This document shows, one piece after another, positions 9,171-18,700 of a stretch of 64,000 nt of DNA. Numbering within the stretch: the stretch's first letter is position 1; the number at the start of each line of letters is the position of its first letter. This DNA is from an uncultured Bacteroidales bacterium. GTDB lineage: Bacteria; Bacteroidota; Bacteroidia; Bacteroidales; Paludibacteraceae. A program made the translations under genes and the position numbers. The DNA lies in NCBI GenBank assembly GCA_902800215.1, contig CADCDS010000006.1, positions 90,953-154,952 on the forward strand, written 5' to 3'. Below the pieces are notes generated by a model. It searched no databases and was not told the origin of the DNA. It saw only the letters and a program-made list of their open reading frames with translations.

Positions 9171-9423
9171 AGGATTTAAGTTGCGTAAGTTAGGCAACGA
9201 GTATATTTTAGTAGGCGAGTCGATGGCGTTGATCAATTTCAACAAGATGATCACGCTGAACGAGACAGCTGCTTTCTTATGGAAAGAAGCAGAGAAGGGT
9301 AGTTTTGACGCAGCATCGCTGTGCAAGGCTTTGTGCGATGAGTACGACGTAGCACCGGAGAAGGCGATGACGGATGTGGTAGCTACGATCGATTCCTGGA
9401 AAGAAGCTGGAGTGATAGAGTAA
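9157..9423 (+). CDS. PqqD-family peptide-binding protein
   Basis: 88 aa. The fold signature LRKLGNEYILVGESMALINFNKMITLNETAAFLWKEAEKG shows the beta-hairpins and the NETAAFLW helix of PqqD/RRE proteins (quoted stretches: LGNEYILVGE, MITLNETAAFLW). PqqD domains bind leader peptides of ribosomally made, modified peptides and hand them to enzymes. No radical SAM or other modifying enzyme lies next to it, so the partner is unknown. It overlaps the S24/S26 gene by 14 bp and closes the operon. A candidate short peptide is at 20075. Confidence 0.82.
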   Translation: MKTIEGFKLRKLGNEYILVGESMALINFNKMITLNETAAFLWKEAEKGSFDAASLCKALCDEYDVAPEKAMTDVVATIDSWKEAGVIE

Positions 9424-9484
9424 GGTGAAAGGAGGAAGGTGAAAGGTGAAAGATCCTTTCAATTTTCATTTTTCAATTTTCAAT
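9424..9484. repeat. two adjacent heptamer arrays after pqqD-like gene (GGTGAAA, then TTTCAAT)
   Basis: Starting right after the stop codon, four units of consensus GGTGAAA (9424-9451) are followed by four units of TTTCAAT (9457-9484), both period 7. The two arrays are partly complementary (GAAAG, ATC, CTTTC) and T-rich at the 3' side, so they may act as the operon terminator. Confidence 0.85.
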
Positions 9485-9486
9485 TA

Positions 9487-9532
9487 TTAAGAATCGGTTA
9501 TACCTTATTATTATTCGTGCGCGTAAGCGTGC
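9487..9532 (+). repeat. upstream block shared with 12338-12382
   Basis: About 46 bp starting TTAAGAATCGG and ending in a GC-rich GCGCGTAAG segment, lying 6 bp before the -33 element. An almost identical block precedes the next promoter, so it may be a regulatory site or duplicated promoter DNA. Confidence 0.75.
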
Positions 9533-9538
9533 GAATTT

Positions 9539-9570
9539 TTTGTATATATCAAAAAAAAGCATTAATTTTG
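9539..9570 (+). promoter_or_regulatory. Bacteroidota-type promoter for the 9623 gene
   Basis: TTTG (9539-9542), 20 nt containing ATATATCAAAA, TAATTTTG (9563-9570). Confidence 0.88.
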
Positions 9571-9622
9571 CGCGTTTTTGGGTACAAAAATTAAGAATTT
9601 ACAAAAATTAGGTATAAAAAAG

Positions 9623-12271
9623 ATGAAGAAATTTTACACATTATTTCTTATTGCCCTAATGGGTATTGGCTCGGTTTGGGCGCAGACCTACGACGGAGGA
9701 ACTTGGTATTCGCTTTTGCAGAATCAAGAGTTCAACCAAGGAAGTATTGGTACATTAACCAAAGAGTTTGATGTATTTCCTCCTACGGCGTCTTCAATGT
9801 CTTTTCAATGGAAGAATAAGAAATTCTGGTTCAATGGCACTTATGGTAGTGTGGATTTGAATTTTTATGAAAGTACAGATGGTTCTTCCTATGGTGAAGG
9901 ACAACAAGTGGTTAACTGTGGTGTCGGAACAGACAAAACTTCTTATCAGAGTGATTCGTACACCATACTCAATCCAAGTCAACTTCTGAAATTTAAGTTT
10001 ACATTGGGTACTTCGTATGGAGCGTGGGTGTCTTATCTGAAATTGCCTTTGGCAAAACATATTTTATTGAAGGATAATACAGCTTATGGAAAGACGACGG
10101 CTTCCAAGACCTTTACGCAGGAGACACGTATTGGTAAATCGAGTAATATCCGTGCAGATTTCCGTTCTTTCTTGACGAATGGTGATATCTCTATTTCGCT
10201 GACGGAAGGCGATGCAGAGGTGTTCCGTTTAGGAGCGGAGAACAACACTACAGGTGTGTTGAGTAGCAGTACGGCCGGTAAGACCTATGATGTAGGTGCG
10301 AATGCATGTGCAAGTGCTAATGGTAGCGCAGCTGCATGTTCTGCAGGTCAGTTGGGTAAAATTGATAACTACTCGTTCCAGATCTATTTCTGCCCGAAAG
10401 CGGTAGGTGAAGCAACCGGTAAAATTACTATTACGGATGGCACTAATACTGCGACAATATCGCTGAAAGGAACCGGTATTAAGATGGAGACGTTGGAGGT
10501 TGATGTACCGCTGAGTTTCTGTCAGGGCAGTTCGGTTGAGTACCGCGGAAAGACCTATACGGCAGCTACAAGTGAGCAGATTAATGCGACCGGTGCTATC
10601 CGTGATACCGTATATAATGTGACAGTAACGGTTCTGCAGCCGACAACGGGTACAGCTGAGAAGACGATTGTATATGGCGCAGAGGAAAGCTGGAACGGTA
10701 TTGACTTGTCGGAATATACAGTAGGTTCTCACGAAGTAGAGTTTAAGACGACGAACGTAGCCGGCTGTGATTCAACGGTAACCTTGACGCTGACGGTCAA
10801 CAAGCAGGAGACGTTGGAGGTACCGGTAGAGTTGAGCTTCTGTGCCGGCGGATCGGAGTTCTACCGCGGAGTAGAGTATACAGAAACCGGTGTGTTTGAT
10901 GTACCTGCTGAGGGTGCAGTACGCGATACCTTGTATAAGGTGAACGTGATTGTTCTGCAACCTACGACGGGTACAGACGAGATGACGATTGTTTATGGTG
11001 ACGACCTGGAATGGAACGGTATTGCGCTGAAAGATTCGACGGTAGGTGTGCATAGTGTAGTCGCTGTGCTGACGAATGCCGCAGGCTGTGATTCGACGGT
11101 AACGCTGACGCTGACCGTCAATAAGATCGAGACCATTGAACTGCCGGTAGATTTGAGTTTCTGTGCCGGTGGTTCGGAATGGTACCGGGGTACGGAGTAT
11201 GCTGAGGCAGGTGTGTATGATGTGCCGGTAGAGGGAGCAACGCGTGATACGCTGTATAAGGTCAATGTAACCGTTCTGCAGCCGAGTTCTGAGGCCGTAG
11301 AGATGGAGATGACGGTAGGTGACGACCTGGAATGGAATGGTATCGCCCTCAAGGATTCTACCGTAGGCGTCTATACGATCGTTTATGAGACCACGAATGT
11401 ATCGGGCTGTGACTCGACCGTTACCCTGACGCTGACCGTTAACAAGATGGATACGCTGAAAGTGGACACTGCCTTCGCATTCTGCGAGGGTGGTTCGGAG
11501 GACTTCCATGGTAAGACCTACACCGAAGCAATCAAGGACACGATCCTGGCTATCGGCGAAACGCGTGACACGCTCTATTTCGTGAATGTGACGGTGCTGC
11601 AGTCGAGTTTCGATACTGCGGAGATGGAGATCACCGTAGGTGACGAGGTAGAGTGGAACGGTATTGCGCTGAAAGATTCGACGGTAGGTGTGCATTATGT
11701 GGAATTTGTGACCACAAATGCAGTTGGTTGCGATTCGACGGTGACCTTGACGCTGACGGTAAATAAGCTGGAGATGCTGGAGACGGAATACCAAATTGAG
11801 ATCTGTGAGGGTAGCGAGCAAGAGTATCGCGGTGTAACCTATAATGAGGAAGGAATGTTTACGCTGGATGTGATTGAAGGCGAAACGAGAGACACGTTGC
11901 TGACGGTAGTTGTGACGGTTAATGCGAAGGGTTATGAAGAGATTCTACTGACGGATACCATCGGAAATACCATTGAACTGCCGGAAGGCGAGTGGACGCT
12001 GGGCGAAGAGGTTGTTAGTGGTTCTTATGAGATCCAGGAGACTGATATTGAGGGACTTGTGTTTGTTCAGATCGGTGAAACGGAGAAGGGTTGTGAAGCC
12101 GTAACGAAGATCATTGTGACGGTGGAGGAGAAGCCGCAAGATCAGGGTGATCCGACAGGTTTTGAGAACGTAGGAGAGGCACAAAAGGCCGTGAAAGAGT
12201 TCCGTAACGGTGTGCTCTATATCCGCCGTGGCGAGAAGGTGTATACGGCATCCGGAGAGCTGGTGAAGTAA
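9623..12271 (+). CDS. secreted modular repeat protein with C-terminal tag
   Basis: 882 aa from ATG 9623 (signal peptide MKKFYTLFLIALMGIGSVWAQ). Residues 22-290 form a lead domain ending in an IgA/choice-of-anchor-like stretch (GEATGKITITDGTNTATISLKGTG). Then come five tandem modules of about 107 aa, starting near DNA 10496, 10807, 11129, 11449 and 11771. Each has SFCxGGSE, an YRG/FHG step, RDTLYxVNV, EWNGIALKDSTVG and GCDSTVTLTLTVNK; the first and last modules are more diverged. Two Cys per module may form disulfides. A linker rich in Glu precedes the tag FRNGVLYIRRGEKVYTASG. It probably extends from the cell surface as a stalk or adhesin; no enzyme motif is seen. Confidence 0.85.
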   Translation: MKKFYTLFLIALMGIGSVWAQTYDGGTWYSLLQNQEFNQGSIGTLTKEFDVFPPTASSMSFQWKNKKFWFNGTYGSVDLNFYESTDGSSYGEGQQVVNCGVGTDKTSYQSDSYTILNPSQLLKFKFTLGTSYGAWVSYLKLPLAKHILLKDNTAYGKTTASKTFTQETRIGKSSNIRADFRSFLTNGDISISLTEGDAEVFRLGAENNTTGVLSSSTAGKTYDVGANACASANGSAAACSAGQLGKIDNYSFQIYFCPKAVGEATGKITITDGTNTATISLKGTGIKMETLEVDVPLSFCQGSSVEYRGKTYTAATSEQINATGAIRDTVYNVTVTVLQPTTGTAEKTIVYGAEESWNGIDLSEYTVGSHEVEFKTTNVAGCDSTVTLTLTVNKQETLEVPVELSFCAGGSEFYRGVEYTETGVFDVPAEGAVRDTLYKVNVIVLQPTTGTDEMTIVYGDDLEWNGIALKDSTVGVHSVVAVLTNAAGCDSTVTLTLTVNKIETIELPVDLSFCAGGSEWYRGTEYAEAGVYDVPVEGATRDTLYKVNVTVLQPSSEAVEMEMTVGDDLEWNGIALKDSTVGVYTIVYETTNVSGCDSTVTLTLTVNKMDTLKVDTAFAFCEGGSEDFHGKTYTEAIKDTILAIGETRDTLYFVNVTVLQSSFDTAEMEITVGDEVEWNGIALKDSTVGVHYVEFVTTNAVGCDSTVTLTLTVNKLEMLETEYQIEICEGSEQEYRGVTYNEEGMFTLDVIEGETRDTLLTVVVTVNAKGYEEILLTDTIGNTIELPEGEWTLGEEVVSGSYEIQETDIEGLVFVQIGETEKGCEAVTKIIVTVEEKPQDQGDPTGFENVGEAQKAVKEFRNGVLYIRRGEKVYTASGELVK
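10496..12130 (+). repeat. five tandem ~321-bp coding modules
   Basis: Start-to-start spacing is 311, 322, 320 and 322 bp. Nucleotide identity is high in the shared segments (for example GAATGGAACGGTATTGC around 11009 and 11653), implying recent duplication or gene conversion. Confidence 0.85.
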
Positions 12272-12299
12272 ACGATACGATTGTTAAGATAAAATGAAA

Positions 12300-12326
12300 G
12301 AGAAGGCCCCAAACCTTCTCTTTTTT
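12300..12326 (+). terminator. rho-independent terminator of the 9623 gene
   Basis: Stem GAGAAGG (12300-12306) with CCTTCTC (12314-12320), then six T. It lies 28 nt past the stop codon. Confidence 0.92.
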
Positions 12327-12337
12327 ATATTCATTTT

Positions 12338-12382
12338 TTAAGAATCGGCTACACCTTATTATTATTCGCGCGCGTGAGAGTG
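12338..12382 (+). repeat. upstream block shared with 9487-9532
   Basis: Second copy of the TTAAGAATCGG block, differing at a few positions, immediately before the promoter of the giant protein gene. Confidence 0.75.
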
Positions 12383-12388
12383 TAAAAA

Positions 12389-12420
12389 TTTGCATAATTC
12401 GAAGAATTATATTAATTTTG
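12389..12420 (+). promoter_or_regulatory. Bacteroidota-type promoter for the 12739 giant gene
   Basis: TTTG (12389-12392), 20 nt, TAATTTTG (12413-12420). The start codon is about 312 nt downstream, an unusually long leader for this window, where several leaders are near 12 nt. Confidence 0.88.
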
Positions 12421-12738
12421 CACCCAATTTTGGAAACTACGGCTAAGAAAATGTGCACAAAATCTTAATAATCGTACATTTTGATAAATCAACTTGACAA
12501 TTAGTCCAAAAGGACCAAAAATGAGCAAAAAAATAATTGAAATGGCAAAGTGGCAAAATGACAAAGTGTCCTGAGGCCGCTAAAATCAAGGAGTTTGCCA
12601 ACTTTGCCACTTTGTCACGACAAAAATAAAGTGTCTCAGAGTCTCAGAGTCTCACGACATTTTTTGAAAATAGACAAAATGGACAATATGGACAAAATGG
12701 ACAGTCCACAAAAATATAACAAACAAGAAATTTAAGGT
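12421..12738 (+). other. 318-nt 5' leader with three tandem arrays and a long hairpin
   Basis: No credible gene. Contents: a GTCC-AAAA-GGAC mini hairpin near 12513; an 8-bp array TGGCAAAG (12543-12566); its inverted copy at 12603-12617, giving a 15-bp stem with one G-U pair against 12543-12557; an 8-bp array GTCTCAGA (12633-12656); and a 9-bp array ATGGACAAA (12670-12705). It may control translation of the giant protein. Confidence 0.75.
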
Positions 12739-15700
12739 ATGATTAGGACTTTGGTAGGACTAAGGTCTAGGATTACCAGTACAAAACCCTTACTTACTAT
12801 GCTTGCGCTCCTCATGGTGTGCCTTTTTGGCGTGAATGAGAAGGCGTGGGGAAAGGAGTGGAAATGGGAACTTACAGTTAATGTGTCAGAGGGAAAGGGT
12901 TCTGTATATGCTAAAATTGATAAGCAAGTAGCAATATGGTATGATGAAAAAACTTCCGATGATGCAACATCCGGGTCTCCTCAAACTATAACTGTAACAA
13001 CAAACAATCGGCATGATTGGCAAAACTCGAATCGTAGGGGTAGAGTGTTGTTTCGTTCTAATGATACAGGTTATACCTTTGCGGGATGGTATGATGGGGA
13101 CGGTAATCAATTAAGTACAGCAACCGATTATACTGCCTTTGGCGCTTGCAATGACGGAAAGATAATGACGGTTTATGCGCATTTTAGAGCTCATACTTAT
13201 ACCATTAAGTTCAATGGTAATGGTGGATCGGGAAGTATGGGTGAGCATACATGTACCTATGACAAAGCATGGAATCTTACTGCGAACGCTTTTACTCGTA
13301 CCGGTTACACTTTCGCTGGTTGGAATACAAAAGCAAATGGTACTGGCACTTCGTATACAGATAAAAAATCCGTTAAGAACCTCACTTCAACCGACGGAGC
13401 TACCATCAACCTATATGCGCAGTGGACGGCGAATACGTACAAGGTAAGATTTAACGGTAATGGTAATTCCGGTGGTTCAATGAGCGATCAAACAATGACT
13501 TGCCATCAGGCAGCAAACCTTACCGCTAATACGTTTACTCGTTCGTACACCGTAACCTACAATGCAGACGGTGGTAATTACACAAAATCTTCTGAAACGG
13601 CCACCTATACCTTTGACGGTTGGGCAGAAAGTGCAACCGGCGCAAAGAAATACAACAACCAAGCAAGTGTTACGAATCTCTCCTATACCAAAGACTCAAT
13701 AGTCAACCTCTATGCTAAATGGACGGGTGGAACTATCACCTTGGATAAAGCAACCAAAGATGGCAAAGTGTTTGAAGGATGGTATCTAGGCAATACAGAT
13801 GAATATGTTGGTTCAAAGAATACAAACTATAACCCGACAGGTAACGTAACCCTAAAGGCCCATTGGGTAGATAAAGCAGAACCTAAATATACTTGGAACG
13901 GTGATACGATTTACCATGTTGGTGACGCGGCTTTGGACCTTAATGCCCTTTGGGTTAGTAACAACGATGAGGTTGCCAAGACCTTTACACTCGTTTCGTT
14001 CACGCCTTCCGGTACGAACAATACCGGTGCTCCGACTACTACATCCCTTACCGGTTCTACTTTGTCATTAGGTCAGGCCGGTGAAGTGAAAATCAAAGTT
14101 ACCCAGCCTGCATCTACCTCTTTTTATGCCGGTATAGCCGAACTGACATTGACTATCAACAAGCACGAGAATATCATCCTCGTGAAAGGTAAGCAGAGCT
14201 ACCGTAAAGAGATCGATATTAACAGTTCTGACAATGAGTTTACCTTTGCTGCAACCAATACGGATTACGAGCATTATCCTATTCAAGTGGAGCAAATTGC
14301 CGGTCATAATATTGCTACTTATAATCCGGATAAGCACGTCGTACATAGTGCTAACGTGTCCGGTGAAGCTATTTGGCAGGTAACCCAGGCGGAGAACTAC
14401 TACTACGAGAGTGCTTCTTCCCTTTTTGCAATTGATGTGCGTTTGGCAGCAGAAGAGGTATGCTACCTGGTAAATGATGATGAACTACAAGAATGGAGTA
14501 CTATCTGGGCTTCTAAGACTTATGAATTTGATCGCCGAGGAAAGGTTTGTACATTCAAGGCTTGGCGCGATGATATTGCAGGATTTTCCAATAACGACCA
14601 TTTTTATGCCGAGTATTCTGCGGACGGATCGAATTGGATATCTGCTTTGAAATTGAATCTGCCCAACGAGAATGATTGGGATGATTTTTCGATGAATCTT
14701 CCGGCTGATGCCCGTTATGTTCGTTTTGCAACTTATACCGGTGCCACCGGAAGAAGAGGAGTTCGTAATGTTAAAGTTTCTCGTTTTACCTACCTCAACC
14801 TCTCTGACGAGACATTGACTTTTGCTAAGACGAATACCAATGCACCGCTTTATTGCGGCGATGAGTTATCCAAGACCTTTACCGTTGATTGGAGTATGCC
14901 GACTAACGGAACAGAGATCAATATCTCTTCTAATAATCCGAAGTTCACTGTTTCGCCGGCGAAAATTTCGAATACCGGTTGTGACGATGGTCAAACGACG
15001 ATTACCGTGACCTACTCATCAGACACAGTCGGTACTTTTGATGGCAAGATTATCATCAACAATGAGGTATATTACAAGGAGATTGCTGTAAGCGGAACGA
15101 CCATTCGCCGTCCGCAGACCATTACGTGGAGTACGGAGGATGAGACTTTCGTTGAAGGAGATGAGATCTCGGCTTCTGCGGTAGGCGCGGTAACGATGAG
15201 TGTATCCGGAGATGGTGCAGCATATGTGGAAGTTTCCGGTAATAAAGCTACCATCAATGAGTTGGATGGAGAGTTGTCGTCTGTTACGGCTATTTTGACG
15301 GCTTCTGCAGCGCAAACGGACGTATATAATGCAAAGGATTCTGTTCGTACGATCACTATTACGAATAAGACGAAACAGTCTATCACTTGGGAGCAGGATT
15401 TTGCGCATTATAAGACAACGGATACGGAATTGGAAGTGACATTGAATGCGACGGCTTCCAGTGGATTGAAAGTATATTATGTGCTTAGTGAAGAGGTAGA
15501 TGGTTTGACGCTTTCGCACAATGCCGATTCGACAGTATGGACGCTGACTCACTCTAATAAAGAGTGCGGCGGTGTAACGCTGATCGCTAAGCAGGATGGT
15601 AATAGCGAGTACGCTGCTGCAAGTTCTGTTTCTCTGCCGGTTCGTGTACTTGATCCTACGAAAAAATGTCCGATGGAAGAGACGTTAATCGTTAGTTCCA

Positions 15701-18700
15701 ATCCGACTAAAGGATTAAAGAGTAGCAGTAGTGCCTTGTTGTACGAAGTATCTATCCCGGATAGGATCAATATTGCTGCAAAACGTTCTAATGGTTTGAT
15801 ATATCGGACGGAGAACGGATTGAAAGTAGATGTATTGGATAAGGATCAAAAGAAAATCGGAGACGGTTTCCATTATGGCGCCGATATTATCAATACATCG
15901 ATGAGTAGAACGATTGATTTGACAGATGAAGATACGTACAAAGATGTAAAGTATATACGTATTACTTCGGAGTCTTCTAACGGATACGATGTTACTTCCT
16001 TGTCGGTTCATAGAAGAAGATATTGCCGCATAGCAGAAAATAAGACATCGTTGTCCTTTACGGCTACCACTAACTCTGCTTCTAATGAGCAGGCGATTGA
16101 TGTACAATATGCCAACTATCCGTTGATGGTAGAGTGCTCCAATTCGAAGTTTACGTTCACTCCTACTGATATGTTTGGAGACTGCGGTAGTTATGGGGTG
16201 CAGACGGTATTGGTTACGTACCATGCCGGCGCTACGGCAGGAGATGATAGCGGCGAGTTGTATATTAAGGACAATACCGGCGATACGTTGCAGACGATTA
16301 CGCTGAGTGCAACCATCAATAAGTCGTCACAAACGATTACCTCCCATAATGTAGCAAGTTCCTATAAGACGACGGATGAAGTTACGTTGACGGTAGCGAC
16401 CAGTTCCGGTTTATCGAATTTCGAATATACCATCTCGGACGATAAGGTTGCACAGGTGAACGGTTCTAAACTGACGTTCCTGAAAGAAGGACATTTTGAT
16501 CTCACGATTCGTGAGCCGGGTAATGCCGGTATTGATGCCGTGGAAGAGACGATCTCCAATATTGAGGTGAAAAAAGTTACGCCGACGATCACAGGACCGG
16601 CTATTGCGATTGTTACATTGCCGGCTATGTTGGAAAACGTGCCTGTTGGTGCGTATACAGCAGAGGATGATAAGGGTACGGAAGTTACGGGTACGTTTAC
16701 TTGGAACGGTACTCCGTTGAAGATGGTTGAGGGCACACGTTACCATAGTATCACCTTTACTCCGGATCAACCGGAAGGTAAAGATTGGTATGATAGCAAG
16801 ACGTTTGATCTCTCTGTAACGGCCGTTAAGGGCGCACAGACGATTGATTGGTCGTCATTCCCGGATGAGAGTTCGCAGGCATGCTCGAAGGCAACCTCGT
16901 TCAGCGCTACAGCAAGTAGCGGATTAACGGTGGTTTATACGACCAGCGATTCGGAAATTGCTACCATCATCAATAATAATGAGTTGCACGTGCTCAAAGC
17001 CGGTGAGGTAACGATTTATGCGGATCAGGAAGGCGACGATGACTATGCTGCGGCTCCGCGGGTAAGCAAAACCATTACGCTGACTACAGAGACACCGGTA
17101 ATTGCGACAATGCCGAAAGCGGATACGATTTATGTGAGCCAGAAGTTGGCTATATCGCAATTCCACGACTGGAGTGCGACGGTGAATGAAGAAGCGATTG
17201 AGGGTTCGTTTGCATGGAACAATCCGAACATCCTTCCGGAAGAAGGCAAACGTACATATAAGGCTACCTTCACGGGGTCACCTGCGGCTTGGTACGAAAC
17301 GGTAGAGGTGGATGTAGAGATCGTTTGCCGCCGTTATCCGCAAGAAGTTACGTGGGATTATGAGGGGGGGACGATTTATGTGAATGATGTAATATCCTTC
17401 AGCGGTGCTGAGTCAAGTGTAGAGCAGCCGATTCATTATTTGACGTCTGATCTTTCGATTGCTGAAGTGGATGAGGCGCATGGAAATAAACTGATTGTTC
17501 ATGGTAAGGGTACGATTGAAGTAATCGCTCGTCCGGAAGAGAATGCTATTTATGAGGCAACGGAGCAACGTCGAACCTTGACGATCTTGCCGTTGGCGAC
17601 GACGGTAACGGCTAATCCGGCTGCGGCTGAGGACCTTACATACGGTCAGGCGCTGAATGCAACGGATGTTGTTGGCGGAACTGTGAAGGGTTCGGATGAT
17701 GCGGAACTGCAAGGAACATGGTCATGGAATAATGGTGCAGAAGAGTTGAATGCAGGACAGGGTCAAGTGCGTGGTGTAACGTTTACACCGAACGATAGTC
17801 ATTGGTATGCGACGGCTACAAGTACTGCGACGGTGAATGTGAATAAGGCTACACCTGAGGAAATGGCGAACAATGTGGCGGTTACTTATGGTACAACTGC
17901 ATCGAGTGTAACGCTGTCCGGATCGGGTAACGGTACATGGAGTTGGAATGACAGCCGTGCAAATGAGACGTTGGATGCAGATCATTATTCATTAGATGTT
18001 CGGTTTACTCCGAATGATGGAGATAATTACAATGTACAGAATACGACCGTTCAGGTAACGGTTAATCCGGCAACACCGGATTTGGCATGGACAAAGGCTC
18101 CGACAGAATGTCTGACCACAGATGCAAATGTGGTATTTGCTGCGGCTTCGGAAGCCTCGACGGGTGCTATCTCTTATGAGATTGTAAGCGGAACGGGTGT
18201 GTCGATTCATCCGACGAGCGGTGTGCTGACGATTACTGAGGCAGGAACGGTGACGATTCAGGCAACGATCGCTGCTACTCGGAACTACGAGAGTCGCTCG
18301 ATCACGACGAGTCTGACTATTACTCCTCCGAATGTGTTCACGAATGCGACGGGTAACGGTAAGTGGGATGATCCTGCGAACTGGAGCGTAAAAGTGCCGC
18401 AAGAGGAGGTACCGGATGTAGTGGTAAGCGGTGAGTTGGTGATCGATGGAGAAGTGACGGTTGGTGATCTGACGATTCAGCCGACAGGTGGTGTGACGAT
18501 CGTGGATGACGGTAAGTTAACTGTGACCGGTCATAGCAATGATATTCCGGAATACGGCGATATCCACGTCATGGACGATGGTGCGCTTGAACTGGAGAGC
18601 GCAGCCGTGCTGGAGGTTCGCCACTTTACGCTGGATGCGAAGTTAGGAGACAATACAGAAGCTAACCCTGCTGCTTCCGGTCAGGTGGAAGGCAAGGAGA

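Noticed and set aside
10772-11821. 349-codon minus-strand open frame
   Set aside because: It lies wholly antisense to the tandem modules of the 9623 gene and is repetitive for the same reason; no promoter or homology-like features.
12521-12574. 17-codon leader peptide (MSKKIIEMAKWQNDKVS) before the giant gene
   Set aside because: It is built from the tandem TGGCAAAG array and has no supporting feature.
12543-12705. CRISPR array
   Set aside because: Units are 8-9 bp without spacers, and no cas gene is present.
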